From: Prochlorococcus sp. AG-409-A19
GTDB taxonomy: Bacteria; Cyanobacteriota; Cyanobacteriia; PCC-6307; Cyanobiaceae
Length of the DNA stretch: 64,000 bases
Assembly (NCBI GenBank): GCA_003216155.1
Contig: QCJH01000005.1
Coordinates: forward strand, 1 to 64,000
Direction: 5' to 3'
Made by a program: the position numbers and the translations under genes. Positions 30,336-39,995 of the stretch are shown piece by piece. The first letter of the stretch is position 1; every line of letters starts with the position of its first letter. The notes below the pieces were generated by a model. The model ran no database searches. It was not told where the DNA came from and was given only the letters and a program-made list of their open reading frames with translations.

Positions 30336-31736
30336 TTACCTTTTAGGAGTTCCTGTAAGGGAAAATGCTCTTGCGTTATCAATAGTTACCTGAATAACAT
30401 CTCCGACTTTGTTCATATATCCTGTTTCCCCGATTTCATCAAAGAAAGTAAGTCTGTTAGAACGTGTCCTCCCCATAAGTTGTTTTGGATTTTTGGGATT
30501 CCTACCTTCTACAAGAATCTCTTCGGATCTACCTAGGTAGCGTAAATTTCTTTTAAGAGCTGTTTTTTCAACTACAGAATTTATTTGTCTTAATCGATTT
30601 ACCTTTATCTTCTCAGAGAGTTGATTTGACCAACTTGCAGCTGGTGTATTTGGTCTAGGTGAATAAGCTGCAGTATTAACTTGGTCGAAACCAATGTCTT
30701 CAATTAAATCAAGAGTCTTTTGATATTGATTATCAGTTTCTCCAGGGAATGCCACTATTACATCAGTACTTATGGAGGCATCAGGCATTAATTCTCTAAT
30801 ACGAGCAATGATGCGTCTATATCGCTCAACTGTATATCCTCTGGCCATGTCTTTTAGTAGATCATTGTCGCCACTTTGGACAGGTATATGAAAGTGCTCG
30901 CATACTTTAGGGAGATGAGCACAAGCTTGGATCAGACGTTCTGTGAAGTAACGAGGGTGACTTGTCGCGAAGCGAATTCGATCAATTCCTTTGATGTCAT
31001 GTATGTAATGAAGAAGATCAGTGAGGGTGTGTTTATTTCTGCCTTCAGTAGTTGTCCCAGGTAGATCTCTTCCATATGCATCAATGTTTTGGCCAAGCAA
31101 AGTAATTTCTCGATAGCCCTTTAAAGCAAGTCCTTCAATTTCATTGAAAATTGCTTTTGGTGTCCTGGATTGTTCAATGCCTCTTACAGAAGGAACTACG
31201 CAGTAGGTACATCTTTCATTACAGCCATAGATGACATTGACCCATGCGCAAATGGGACTGTCTCTACGAGCAGTTGTAAGGTCTTCAAAAATATGGTGTT
31301 CATCAGTAGCAACTATTTGTTGGCCGTTTTCTACTTGGTTTAGGAGGGTTTCTAGCCTATTTGCATGTTGTGGACCCATTACAAGGTCAAGTTCAGGAAC
31401 CCTTCTAAGTAGAGCCGCACCTTCTTGTTGTGCTACACATCCGGCGACTACTAGTTTTAAATGAGGGAGAGTGCGTTTCCTTTGTACCTGGCGGCCTAGA
31501 TAGCTGTAGACCTTTTGCTCAGCGTTATCCCTGATAGTGCAAGTGTTGAAAAGGACTAGATCAGCCTCAAGCTCTCCAACAGCTTCTTTATAGCCCATGC
31601 TTTCAAGGATTCCTGCCATTCGTTCGGAATCCGCTTTGTTCATTTGACAGCCAAAGGTTGTTATCCAGTAACTTCCTGGCTTTTGAATGGTTTTTGCAAG
31701 ATCGGATTCTTGCGAATGGGTTGTTTTGATGACCAA
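30336..31736 (-). CDS. miaB: tRNA-2-methylthio-N6-dimethylallyladenosine synthase MiaB
   Basis: A radical SAM methylthiotransferase modifying A37 of tRNAs that read UNN codons. The N-terminal UPF0004 domain begins ITTFGCQMN (Cys 30) and contains [13 protein letters not shown]; the radical SAM cluster motif is CNERCTYC near residue 170, and a C-terminal TRAM domain follows. The start is TTG at 31736, as no better one precedes the conserved block. Confidence 0.96.
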   Translation of the reverse strand: MVIKTTHSQESDLAKTIQKPGSYWITTFGCQMNKADSERMAGILESMGYKEAVGELEADLVLFNTCTIRDNAEQKVYSYLGRQVQRKRTLPHLKLVVAGCVAQQEGAALLRRVPELDLVMGPQHANRLETLLNQVENGQQIVATDEHHIFEDLTTARRDSPICAWVNVIYGCNERCTYCVVPSVRGIEQSRTPKAIFNEIEGLALKGYREITLLGQNIDAYGRDLPGTTTEGRNKHTLTDLLHYIHDIKGIDRIRFATSHPRYFTERLIQACAHLPKVCEHFHIPVQSGDNDLLKDMARGYTVERYRRIIARIRELMPDASISTDVIVAFPGETDNQYQKTLDLIEDIGFDQVNTAAYSPRPNTPAASWSNQLSEKIKVNRLRQINSVVEKTALKRNLRYLGRSEEILVEGRNPKNPKQLMGRTRSNRLTFFDEIGETGYMNKVGDVIQVTIDNARAFSLTGTPKR

Positions 31737-31866
31737 GTCTCAAAGTCCTTTTAAGGAGCTGTGCAGATCAAATTTCCTAGTGTCTTTTTAGTCTGTGATT
31801 GGATTTCTGATTTTAGCTAAGTCCTTTGATTAGAAGGGTTCTCATGGATTTAGATTGGTTTATGAG

Positions 31867-31940
31867 GGCGAGCGAGGGGATTCGAACCCCCGAATAGCGG
31901 CGCCACAAGCCGCTGCCTTAACCACTTGGCGACGCCCGCC
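31867..31940 (-). tRNA. tRNA-His (GTG)
   Basis: Read on the minus strand it folds as a cloverleaf: acceptor GCGGGCG/CGCTCGC, anticodon stem GCGGC/GCCGC around loop TTGTGGC, and T arm GGGGGTTCGAATCCCCT-type. The anticodon is GTG. A G lies before position 1 opposite discriminator C, the hallmark of tRNA-His. CCA is not encoded. Confidence 0.96.
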
Positions 31941-32210
31941 GCGTCGATAAGAATTTACCAATTCATGGAGAAATCAGTTCGGAAGATTCTCTAGTGCAAC
32001 TTTTTTAGGTGATTTCACGATTAGAGGTGATTGCCCTATCAGAGATCAACCGAGCTTGAGATATGGAGCTGATTTGGCGATTGCATCAAGGTTAAGGATT
32101 AATAAATTTTTTATGATTAATAGGGTCTGAAAGTGAACTTTTGAAAGTTCTGGTACTTAATTGTACGTCATATTTACTAGACCAATGAGCAAGAAGGTCC
32201 TTTTCTTTTG

Positions 32211-32249
32211 GGGCTTTAATCTGAAGTTGTAAGGATTAAAGTCCTTTTT
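32211..32249 (+). terminator. terminator-like hairpin, possible attenuator
   Basis: GGGCTTTAATC (32211-32221) pairs with GATTAAAGTCC (32234-32244) through eleven pairs including one G-T, with a 12-base loop, and is followed directly by five T. It lies about 90 bases before the amidohydrolase start, so it would end transcripts coming from upstream or act as an attenuator. Confidence 0.55.
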
Positions 32250-32292
32250 AAGCTTGATTCTTTTCGCCTTTGGAATCGAAATTCTTTTAAGA

Positions 32293-32310
32293 GCATCAAG
32301 TTCTTGATGC
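32293..32310. promoter_or_regulatory. operator-like palindrome
   Basis: GCATCAAG and CTTGATGC are exact complements separated by two bases, 30 bases before the GTG start at 32341. Position and near-perfect two-fold symmetry fit a dimeric repressor site; the cognate regulator is unknown. Confidence 0.4.
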
Positions 32311-32340
32311 CTAAAATAAATTTGATCAGACTAAGTTCTA

Positions 32341-33579
32341 GTGGCCTTTAAGAGCATTTCTCATTTAGAGGCTTGGGTGCCGCGTGGATTGGTGGTTGCA
32401 CCGTCGGAAGTCGTTAATGCAAAAGTTTCAGCAGAGGGTCTTTTACCTCTACGCATCGAGTTTTCGCATGGACTTATTTCAAGAATTGAGCCTATAAATA
32501 AAAATGGTTCATTGCCAAAGCATTTGCTTCTTCCGAGATTTGTTGAGCCTCATGCGCATCTAGATAAGGCTTTTACCTGGACTGCTGTGCCTAATCTAAA
32601 AGGGACTTATGAAGAAGCACTTGCTGCGAATTTAAATGAGCATCAAAGTCGCACCAGTCTTTTAGTTTCTGAAAGGGCAGAGCTTTCTTTGCAGCGTGCT
32701 CTAAGTAATGGGGTCAGGGCCCTTAGAAGTCATGTCGATTGTCTTTGGCCTGATTCAGCTCAAAGTTGGGAGCTTTTAAAAGATTTAAAGCGTGGTTGGC
32801 GAGAAAAGATTGATTTGCAGTGGGTAGCTTTAGCCCCGGTCGAGTATTGGAGTTCATCGGAAGGAAATCATTTAGCTCGTCGATTGGCGAATTTTGGCGG
32901 TTTATTGGGTGGAGTCCTTGTCCCATCATTAATTAGCGAGTTGACTTGTGATCATTTAAAGACAATGATTGAGATGGCTAATAATTTAGGTTGTGGCATT
33001 GATATTCATATTGATGAATCAGATAAACATCCTGCTCATTGTTTGAAGCAATTATTAAGTGTGTTGGATAGTATGACTTTGTCTGTGCCAATTACATGTA
33101 GTCATTTAAGTAGTTTAGGATTGCTCCCTTCAGAACGTATTCGCTATTTTGCTCATAAAATAGCTAGCCATAGATTAAGCGTAGTTGCTTTGCCATTAAC
33201 AAATGGTTGGTTGTTAGGCCGAAGGAATAGAAAGACTCCAGTAATGAGACCTTTGGCTCCTATAAAACAATTACAGCAAGCTGGTGTGAATGTTGCTGTT
33301 GGTGGTGACAATGTTCAAGACGCATGGTTTCCTGCAGGTAATTTTGATCCTTTAGCGCTAATGGCTATATGTTTGCCATTAGCGCAGTTGGCACCTTGGG
33401 AGAGGCTTGGATTGGCACCATTTACTACAGCTGCAGCTCGACTGATGGATCTTTCATGGGACGGTACTTTAAATCTTCAGAGTCCAGCAGATATAGTTCT
33501 TTTGGAGGCGAAGAGTTGGGCTGAAGCTCTTGCAAGTCCTCCTAGTCGTAAGGTGATGATCAGAGGTGAGTGGATTTGA
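32341..33579 (+). CDS. amidohydrolase, cytosine deaminase-like (CodA family)
   Basis: A 412-residue metal-dependent amidohydrolase. HAHLDK (71-76) supplies the first metal ligands; IDIHIDESD, CSHLSSL and the GGDNVQDAWFPAG block match the CodA/isoguanine deaminase branch, which hydrolyses exocyclic amines of pyrimidines or related rings. The start is GTG. An FAD-binding oxidoreductase gene follows after 40 bases, so the two may act in one pathway. The substrate is unproven; it might be a pterin, a pyrimidine or a hydantoin-like compound. Confidence 0.78.
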   Translation: MAFKSISHLEAWVPRGLVVAPSEVVNAKVSAEGLLPLRIEFSHGLISRIEPINKNGSLPKHLLLPRFVEPHAHLDKAFTWTAVPNLKGTYEEALAANLNEHQSRTSLLVSERAELSLQRALSNGVRALRSHVDCLWPDSAQSWELLKDLKRGWREKIDLQWVALAPVEYWSSSEGNHLARRLANFGGLLGGVLVPSLISELTCDHLKTMIEMANNLGCGIDIHIDESDKHPAHCLKQLLSVLDSMTLSVPITCSHLSSLGLLPSERIRYFAHKIASHRLSVVALPLTNGWLLGRRNRKTPVMRPLAPIKQLQQAGVNVAVGGDNVQDAWFPAGNFDPLALMAICLPLAQLAPWERLGLAPFTTAAARLMDLSWDGTLNLQSPADIVLLEAKSWAEALASPPSRKVMIRGEWI

Positions 33580-33620
33580 TAAGAGGTATTTTGTTTTGAT
33601 AATTAGACAAATTCTTTTTG

Positions 33621-34967
33621 ATGATGACTAAAATTAAGCATATAGATCCATTAGTAGCAGAGCTGTCTTCAGTTAATGCTTTGGATGTAATCGAGAAGAC
33701 TTCTGATAGAGAGCGTTTTTCTCGTGATTTTTTTAATTACTCACCTATCCTTAGTGAGAAACTAAAAGCTTGTTGCGCTGATGTCGTAGTAAGACCTTAT
33801 TCCGTAGAAGCTGTTATTTCTGTTGTCTCTTTATGTAGAAGATATGGAACTCCTTTGACATTAAGGGGTGCTGGAACTGGCAATTACGGTCAATGTGTTC
33901 CTCTAATTGGTGGGGTAGTAATGATTATGAGCTCGCTTTCTAGAATTAGGAATTTCAATCCTAATGGAGGTGAAGTCACGGTTGAGGCAGGATGTTTGCT
34001 TGGAGATTTAGAGAAACAATTAGTTAGTAAAGGGCGACAGTTGCGATTAACTCCGAGTACTTGGAGGAGTGCTTCTGTGGGTGGATTTGTGGCTGGAGGT
34101 TCTGGAGGGATAGGCTCTGTTCGTTGGGGGTTCCTAAGAGATCCTGGGCACCTTCTGGATCTTGAAATTGTTACTGCAGAGGATCCTCCTCAAAAATTGA
34201 AGCTTGATGGCAATGCTTCTGAGGCTCTTAATCATGCATATGGAACTAATGGAATTATTACAGCGCTAACTATTGCTACTGCGCCGTTTGTGAATTGGCA
34301 AGAAATAACAATTGATTGTGCAGATTGGTCTCAAGCAGTTTTGCTTTTAAAGCAATGCGCAGAGTCAGCTATTGATTTGCATTTGTGTAGTTTGTTGGAA
34401 GATCAGATAGTTAATAATTTGCCTAATTGGTCAGGTGAGTATTTCGGTGGACATCGATTGTTGATTTTGGCAGCTTCAGACGGTCTTAGTACTTTGGAGA
34501 GACTTGCTTCTTCTATTGGGGCAAATTTCAACCACCTTGGTCCTGAGAAGCTAGGAGATGGGAACGGCTTAAGAGAACTTACATGGAATCACACAACACT
34601 TCATATGCGTGCGGTTGATTCTTCTTGGACTTATTTGCAGATGGTTCTCCCTCATCCTGAGTTGAAGGCGATGGAAGAACTTAAAAGTAAATGGGGTGAT
34701 GATTTGTTATGGCATTTAGAGTCGGTGCGGCAAAAAGGTTCTCAATGCGTGGCAGCTTTGCCAATTGTTCGTTGGAGAGGGGGTGAGTCTCTCAATAAGT
34801 TAATGAATCATTGTCGAGAGATTGGTGCGATCTTGTTCAATCCTCATGTCATTACTGTTGAAGAAGGAGGCCTTGGAGTTGTAGATAGCGACCAAGTGGA
34901 AGCTAAGCAAAGGTTTGATCCTTTAGGAATTTTGAACCCTGGGAAACTTAAAGGTTGGGTTTCGTGA
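33621..34967 (+). CDS. FAD-binding oxidoreductase (GlcD/FAD-linked oxidase family)
   Basis: A 448-residue flavoenzyme of the PCMH type. The N-terminal FAD domain shows VVVRPYSVEAVISVVSLC and RGAGTGNYGQCVPLIGG, then TPSTWRSASVGGFVAGGSGGIGS, the pyrophosphate-binding region. The C-terminal end FDPLGILNPGKL is typical of FAD-linked oxidases. Relatives oxidise hydroxy acids or similar. It probably forms an operon with the amidohydrolase. Three start codons are stacked (TTG, ATG, ATG); the first ATG is used. Confidence 0.82.
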   Translation: MMTKIKHIDPLVAELSSVNALDVIEKTSDRERFSRDFFNYSPILSEKLKACCADVVVRPYSVEAVISVVSLCRRYGTPLTLRGAGTGNYGQCVPLIGGVVMIMSSLSRIRNFNPNGGEVTVEAGCLLGDLEKQLVSKGRQLRLTPSTWRSASVGGFVAGGSGGIGSVRWGFLRDPGHLLDLEIVTAEDPPQKLKLDGNASEALNHAYGTNGIITALTIATAPFVNWQEITIDCADWSQAVLLLKQCAESAIDLHLCSLLEDQIVNNLPNWSGEYFGGHRLLILAASDGLSTLERLASSIGANFNHLGPEKLGDGNGLRELTWNHTTLHMRAVDSSWTYLQMVLPHPELKAMEELKSKWGDDLLWHLESVRQKGSQCVAALPIVRWRGGESLNKLMNHCREIGAILFNPHVITVEEGGLGVVDSDQVEAKQRFDPLGILNPGKLKGWVS

Positions 34968-34972
34968 TTTGC

Positions 34973-35554
34973 TTAACATTCGAGGCTTTCTAAAGTACTA
35001 ATGCCAGTGGTTGGATTAATACCTTCAGCTTCTCTGCAAAGCCTTGCCTGATCATCACTATCCAGAACTGCATTAGTGAAATCTGCGCCTTCAATATTTG
35101 CCCCTGCAAAGCTGCTTCCCATTGCGATCATGTTTGTTAAAACGGCATTACTAAGGTCTGTTTCTTGGAAGTTTGCTCTGTCTGCCAAAGTATCAGTAAG
35201 GTCTACACCTTGAAGGTTGGCTCCAAGAAAATCCACTCTGGTTAAAGTTGTACCGCTTAAGTCAGCCTCACTGAAATCAGCCTCTCTCGCTATTGCACCG
35301 GCAAAAGAAGTGTTTGAAAGGTTTTGCCCATGAAAGTCTCTTCCAGTTACATTTGTAAGAACATAATTGGGCTGTTCACCTGCTTCTTTTACTCCGTTAA
35401 AACTTTCTCTAAAACGTTCTTGTTGGATTGCACGCTCTTGGCCAAGGCTTTGCATGGCACTGTCTAAGGCTTGGGCAGGAGAAATAATCAGCATGCAGAG
35501 GATTAAACCCAAAAGTGCCACTAGGCGTGGAGGTTTATTTGGATAGATTTTCAT
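34973..35554 (-). CDS. exported pentapeptide repeat protein
   Basis: A 193-residue protein with a signal peptide (basic start, hydrophobic core, ending near AQA-L at residue 30) and a right-handed quadrilateral beta helix of A(D/N)LSx-type pentapeptides between about residues 70 and 165 (ADFSEADLSGTTLTRVDFLG). A Cys pair near the C-terminus (C173 and the final Cys) may form a disulfide. It resembles the thylakoid-lumen pentapeptide proteins of cyanobacteria. The specific role is unknown. Confidence 0.85.
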   Translation of the reverse strand: MKIYPNKPPRLVALLGLILCMLIISPAQALDSAMQSLGQERAIQQERFRESFNGVKEAGEQPNYVLTNVTGRDFHGQNLSNTSFAGAIAREADFSEADLSGTTLTRVDFLGANLQGVDLTDTLADRANFQETDLSNAVLTNMIAMGSSFAGANIEGADFTNAVLDSDDQARLCREAEGINPTTGISTLESLEC

Positions 35555-35573
35555 AGTGTGCTTGAAACTGCAT

Positions 35574-36815
35574 TCACTCTGCCTTGATTATCTGTCTTGA
35601 GAGCAGATCACCAATCAGATATAGAGAACCTGCTACAACAGGAGGTGGTGTTGGCCATTTTTGCTTAGTGTTGAGTTCGGACAAAACCTGCTCAACACTA
35701 TTGGCTTGAAAAAGTTGTTTTGAGAGTTCAGGGCATGCTTTTGATAGTTGGCTTTGGTTCCAGCTCTGGTGTTTAGGGATAGGAACAATCCATGCCTTGT
35801 CACCTTCTCCTAAAAATTGACGAAGCATTTCAGGTCCATCTTTTTGAGATTGTATCCCAAGAATAAACTCCAACTTTTCTGATATTTTTTTACATTGATG
35901 TAGCTCTTTTGAAAGAAGATTTGCAGCCAGAGGGTTATGTGCTCCATCTATAAGCAAAGGTAGTTTTCGCCAAGTTACGGATTGCAATCTTCCAGGCCAA
36001 TGAGCGTGCTTAAACCCAAGCCTCATTTGAGTTTCAGTAATGTTCCAGCCTAAGGGTGTAATTGCTTCAAGTGCTGCTTTGGCTATAGCTGCATTTTGTC
36101 GTTGTACCTCTCCACTTAGACCTAGTTGCCAGTCTTTTGTTAGAGGAGTCACCCATTTAATTTTGGTGCCTTGAGAGACTGCTCTTTCTTCTAGGATTTT
36201 TGTCACTAAAGGATGTTGTTTTGCACTTATAACTTTTGCGCCTGTAGTTATAACAGCAGCTTTTTCTATTGCAATCTTTTCAAGAGTTCCGCCTAAGTGT
36301 TCGACATGGTCAAGAGCAATGGGGCCTATGGCAATAACTGGCCGGTAAGGATGTGCTGTGGTGGCATCTAAACGACCTCCAAGCCCTACTTCTAAAACTA
36401 AAATTTCTACTTTCTTTTTTGCGAAGTAACTAAAGGCAGCTGCTATTAAAAGTTCGAAAGTTGTAAGTTTTTCAGACTTTGCGAATGGCTGAAGATACGT
36501 TAAAAGATTTCGGAGCTCTTTTGGCGAAATCAAAGTTTCGTTGACTTTGATGCGTTCGCACCAGCTAATAAGATGAGGTGATGTAGTTACTCCTGCATGA
36601 ATATTGGCAATTTTAAGGCTGTTTGAAATAAAGCTTGTTATTGATCCCTTCCCATTTGTTCCCGCAACTTGAATAGCAGGTATAGATTTACAGGGATTTC
36701 CTATTGCATTTAAGGCATTGGTTATTCGCTTTAGATCAAGATCCATCCTTCTAGTATTGAATTGAGGAATTAGGTCTTTGAATTCATTTGTATTTTCATA
36801 TTTAGCTTCTTTCAT
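35574..36815 (-). CDS. folC: dihydrofolate/folylpolyglutamate synthase
   Basis: A Mur-ligase-family enzyme that adds glutamate to dihydropteroate and folates. It has the ATP loop GTNGKGSI near residue 52, TSPHLISWCERIKVN, the LEVGLGGRLDATTA block and DGAHNPLAA in the C-terminal domain. Length 413 fits. Its start lies two bases after the argD stop on the same strand. Confidence 0.95.
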   Translation of the reverse strand: MKEAKYENTNEFKDLIPQFNTRRMDLDLKRITNALNAIGNPCKSIPAIQVAGTNGKGSITSFISNSLKIANIHAGVTTSPHLISWCERIKVNETLISPKELRNLLTYLQPFAKSEKLTTFELLIAAAFSYFAKKKVEILVLEVGLGGRLDATTAHPYRPVIAIGPIALDHVEHLGGTLEKIAIEKAAVITTGAKVISAKQHPLVTKILEERAVSQGTKIKWVTPLTKDWQLGLSGEVQRQNAAIAKAALEAITPLGWNITETQMRLGFKHAHWPGRLQSVTWRKLPLLIDGAHNPLAANLLSKELHQCKKISEKLEFILGIQSQKDGPEMLRQFLGEGDKAWIVPIPKHQSWNQSQLSKACPELSKQLFQANSVEQVLSELNTKQKWPTPPPVVAGSLYLIGDLLSRQIIKAE

Positions 36816-36817
36816 TC

Positions 36818-37996
36818 TTAGAAGGTGTTCAATGTTGCCTCTAATCGTTTAAGTAATTCTTGGATCTCTTTGGAGTTGATTATTAATGGGGGTACTAGAC
36901 GCACAATCTTTTGACCAGCACCTACTACAAGAAGTTTTTGTTTGATTGCAGCTAGGCTTAATTCTTTTGAAGATAAAGTTGAATCATCTCTAATTACAAG
37001 ACCTTGAAGTAGGCCCCAACCTCTAACTTCTTCAAGATGACGTGGAAATTTCTCTACTAATAATCTTAGGCCATTGTTTAGCTGAAGCCCTCTTTCTCGA
37101 GCATTTTCTAGTAAACCCATACGTTCAATTTCATTCGCAACTGTTAGTCCTGCTTTACATGCAAATGGATTTCCTCCAAAGGTACTTGCATGATCTCCTG
37201 GTTCGAAAACATCTACATGTTTTTTTGCTAATAGTGCGCCTATTGCATGACCTCCTCCTAAGCCTTTTGCAAGTGTAAATACATCAGGCTCAATACCTAG
37301 ATTCTGGTATCCCCACCATTGACCACTTCGCCCCATTCCTGATTGGACCTCATCGAAAACTAGAAGAATCTGATATTCATTACATAGCTTTCTTACATGC
37401 TTGAAGAAATTCGAATCCCCTGGAATTACTCCACCTTCTCCTTGAATGGGCTCGATTAATACTCCGGCAATACTTGGTCCCTTATCTTCTAGTCGATTGA
37501 TTAATTTTGAGAATTCAATTGGGTCGTTATATGGGAAGAACTCAAAGCCTTCTACTACTGGTTCGAAACCTTTATGATATTTAGGCTGACCAGTGGCGCT
37601 AATGGTGGCAAGTGTTCTCCCATGGAAGCTGGAATTTGCTGAAAGAATAAGTGGCTTATCAATTCCTTTTCTTTTATGGGCATATTTTCTACAGAGCTTA
37701 ATTGCGGCTTCATTTGCTTCAGCGCCACTATTGCAAAAGAAAACGCTATCTGCACAACTCTTTCTCACTAGCCAGTTAGCCAATTCCTTTTGTTCTGGAA
37801 TGTTGTAAAGGTTCGAGATGTGTTGAATTCTCTTTAACTGTTTTGTGAGTGAACGCTGAAGGACTTTGTTGCTATGTCCCAAGCTACAAGTGGCTATTCC
37901 TGCAACTGCATCAAGGTAACGAAAACCCTTCGTATCCCAAACCCAGCAACCTTTTCCTCTAACTAATGTAAGAGGAAAACGTTGATAAGTCCCCAT
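36818..37996 (-). CDS. argD: acetylornithine aminotransferase
   Basis: A PLP-dependent class III aminotransferase of arginine synthesis, converting N-acetylglutamate semialdehyde to acetylornithine. It shows FCNSGAEANEAAIKL, SFHGRT, IEPIQGEGG, LLVFDEVQSGMGR and the PLP lysine in TLAKGLGGG. The start is the ATG at 37996 (MGTYQRFPL); the open frame continues upstream only because it reads through the tRNA-Leu gene. Length is about 392 residues. Confidence 0.95.
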   Translation of the reverse strand: MGTYQRFPLTLVRGKGCWVWDTKGFRYLDAVAGIATCSLGHSNKVLQRSLTKQLKRIQHISNLYNIPEQKELANWLVRKSCADSVFFCNSGAEANEAAIKLCRKYAHKRKGIDKPLILSANSSFHGRTLATISATGQPKYHKGFEPVVEGFEFFPYNDPIEFSKLINRLEDKGPSIAGVLIEPIQGEGGVIPGDSNFFKHVRKLCNEYQILLVFDEVQSGMGRSGQWWGYQNLGIEPDVFTLAKGLGGGHAIGALLAKKHVDVFEPGDHASTFGGNPFACKAGLTVANEIERMGLLENARERGLQLNNGLRLLVEKFPRHLEEVRGWGLLQGLVIRDDSTLSSKELSLAAIKQKLLVVGAGQKIVRLVPPLIINSKEIQELLKRLEATLNTF

Positions 37997-38004
37997 TATT
38001 GAAG

Positions 38005-38086
38005 TGGGAGCGGTGGGACTTGAACCCACATGCCCGAAGGCGCTCGATTTTGAGTCGAGTCCGTCTACCAATTCCGGCACGCTCCC
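38005..38086 (-). tRNA. tRNA-Leu (CAA)
   Basis: On the minus strand: acceptor GGGAGCG/CGCTCCC with discriminator A, anticodon stem CTCGA/TCGAG around loop CTCAAAA (anticodon CAA), a long variable arm (class II) and a TTCAAGT T loop. CCA is not encoded. It lies directly upstream of argD. Confidence 0.95.
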
Positions 38087-38113
38087 TTAATGGGAGTTTA
38101 TGTGAGAGACGGA

Positions 38114-39412
38114 TTAGTTTTGTTTTCTTCTGATATGAGTACCAACACAATTCAACTTTGTTTCGATTGATGCATATCCTCGATCTAGGTGGTTAAGACC
38201 TTCGATTTTGCTTGTTCCCTTGGCTGCAAGGCCCGCTAAAACCATTGCGGCAGCAGCTCTTAGGTCAGAACCAAATACTGGGGCTGCACTGAGTTGTGCG
38301 ACTCCTTCAATAACGGCTGTATTGCCCTGAGTCCTTATTGATGCGCCCATTCTCTGTAGTTCTGCTACATGTGACATTCGATTTTCGTAGATTTTCTCAG
38401 TGATGACACTGGTACCTTTCGCAGTGGTAAGTAATGCCATAAAGGGTGCTTGTAAATCTGTTGGGAAACCTGGAAATGGCTGAGTAGTTATATCAATGCC
38501 TTTTATTTCACCAGGAATAATTGTTATTCCATTATTTTCTATTTCTAGAGAGCATCCACAGTCTTTTAATTTTTGCAGAACTGCACTCAGGTGTTCTGGT
38601 ATCACAGGTTCTATTCGAAGTTTAGACCTTGTAATTGCTGCTGCTATAAGGAAGGTTCCTGCTTCTATTCGGTCAGGGATGACCGTGTAATCACATCCGT
38701 GTAGTTTCTCGACCCCTTCAACGGTGATAGTTGCTCCACCTGCACCTCTCACTTTGCCACCCATTAAATTGAGCATATTTGCAAGATCTTGAACTTCAGG
38801 CTCTTGAGCGGAATTCTCAATAGTGGTCGTGCCTTCTGCCAAAACAGCAGCCATGAGGAGAGTCTCAGTTGCGCCGACACTTGGACAATCCAAAACAACA
38901 GAGGAGCCTTTTAAGCGACGTGAATTTCCAGGTAAAGAAGCAGTTACTACTCCATGCTCAACCTGAACTATTGCTCCAAGAGCCTTTAGACCTCGAATAT
39001 GTTCGACCACTGGACGTGCGCCAATTCTGCATCCACCAGGTAAAGGTATCTTTGCTCGTCCTAAGCGTCCTAGTAAAGGACCTATGCAAAAAAAACTTGC
39101 CCTAAGGCCATTTACAAGTTCATAAGGAGGCTCTGAACGAGACAAATCATTTGCTTGTAATTCGATGAAGTCCAAACTTCTATTTACTTTTAAGCCCAGA
39201 CTCATCAAAATCTTTGCCATTCCTCCAATATCGGTAAGCTCGGGAACGTTATGTATTCTTAAAGGCTCTTTAGTAAGAAGAGCCGCTGTCATAAGAACTA
39301 ATGCGGAATTTTTAGCTCCGCTTACTCTGATTTTCCCTGATAAGGAACACTTGCCTTGTACCTCAAGATGCGGGCTCAAAATCCCTTCAGAGATTGTGGC
39401 CGCACTTTGCAT
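38114..39412 (-). CDS. murA: UDP-N-acetylglucosamine 1-carboxyvinyltransferase
   Basis: The first committed step of peptidoglycan synthesis, using phosphoenolpyruvate. It begins with [23 protein letters not shown]. The catalytic Cys is C128 in [11 protein letters not shown], so the enzyme should be fosfomycin-sensitive by family rule. GYASIETKL closes the fold. The length of 432 is normal. The two tRNA-Leu genes flank it. Confidence 0.97.
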   Translation of the reverse strand: MQSAATISEGILSPHLEVQGKCSLSGKIRVSGAKNSALVLMTAALLTKEPLRIHNVPELTDIGGMAKILMSLGLKVNRSLDFIELQANDLSRSEPPYELVNGLRASFFCIGPLLGRLGRAKIPLPGGCRIGARPVVEHIRGLKALGAIVQVEHGVVTASLPGNSRRLKGSSVVLDCPSVGATETLLMAAVLAEGTTTIENSAQEPEVQDLANMLNLMGGKVRGAGGATITVEGVEKLHGCDYTVIPDRIEAGTFLIAAAITRSKLRIEPVIPEHLSAVLQKLKDCGCSLEIENNGITIIPGEIKGIDITTQPFPGFPTDLQAPFMALLTTAKGTSVITEKIYENRMSHVAELQRMGASIRTQGNTAVIEGVAQLSAAPVFGSDLRAAAAMVLAGLAAKGTSKIEGLNHLDRGYASIETKLNCVGTHIRRKQN

Positions 39413-39567
39413 GCTCGATTACTTCATTATTGAAGCCATATTGACAAGTCTTGCTAAATGCGTCTAGACGTCCGGCGTTTAAACTGGAATCAATGCGATT
39501 GTTTTTAAAGAAAAAAGCAGTCATATAATGATTAATGTCATATTTGTCGCATGCACGACAAATGCTG

Positions 39568-39651
39568 GCGGATGTGGCGGAATTGGTAGACGCGCTAGTT
39601 TCAGGTACTAGTGGCAGTAATGTCATGGGAGTTCAAGTCTCCCCATCCGCA
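39568..39651 (+). tRNA. tRNA-Leu (CAG)
   Basis: Acceptor GCGGATG/CATCCGC with discriminator A, anticodon stem CTAGT/ACTAG around loop TTCAGGT (anticodon CAG), a long variable arm and a GTTCAAGTC T loop. Class II tRNA for CUG codons. CCA is not encoded. Confidence 0.95.
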
Positions 39652-39688
39652 TTATCTTGATAAGGTTAAATTCTTTAAGATTAACGGA

Positions 39689-39937
39689 ATGATTCTACTG
39701 AAAATCTCAAATGCTTCTGAGGTAGTTGCTTCAAAGCTGGGAAAATTTATTGAAAGCCTTACTCCAGATGGGATAGATCACTCAACTGTTGAAGATTTTG
39801 TTGTTAAGGAAATGATTCAGAACCTTTCTTCTGAGGGCTTAAAGGGTGAAGTTGCTGTGATTAATGGAATGGATATCGATGGAGAAAATTTATTGCTCAA
39901 AGAAGGTTTAAAGATTAGGAAGAATCAAGAGTTCTGA
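39689..39937 (+). CDS. conserved-type hypothetical protein, 82 aa
   Basis: A small soluble protein (MILLKISNASEVVASKLGKF), mixed alpha/beta. The open frame reads back through tRNA-Leu, so the ATG at 39689 is the sensible start. I do not recognise a named function. It lies 38 bases downstream of the tRNA and before the TrmH-type gene. Confidence 0.65.
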   Translation: MILLKISNASEVVASKLGKFIESLTPDGIDHSTVEDFVVKEMIQNLSSEGLKGEVAVINGMDIDGENLLLKEGLKIRKNQEF

Positions 39938-39995
39938 GGTTAGGTATATTTTCTACAATTCTCCGATATTTATATCAAGTCGTCGTAACCCTTTA

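Larger units (their letters stand above)
31941..32340. other. 400-base leader region upstream of the amidohydrolase gene
   Basis: No gene is visible. The second half carries three hairpins: GAACTTT/AAAGTTC at 32135-32150, a terminator-like stem at 32211-32249 and a palindrome at 32293-32310. A regulated leader for the downstream pair of genes is possible. I recognised no known riboswitch class. Confidence 0.45.

Noticed and set aside
32164..32178. Possible NtcA site (GTA...TAC) before the amidohydrolase
   Set aside because: The spacing is nine bases instead of the required eight, and no -10 element is placed correctly.
37997..38080. N-terminal extension of argD
   Set aside because: It translates the tRNA-Leu gene and is not part of the protein.
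39611..39688. N-terminal extension of the 82-residue gene
   Set aside because: It reads through tRNA-Leu (CAG); the ATG at 39689 is used.
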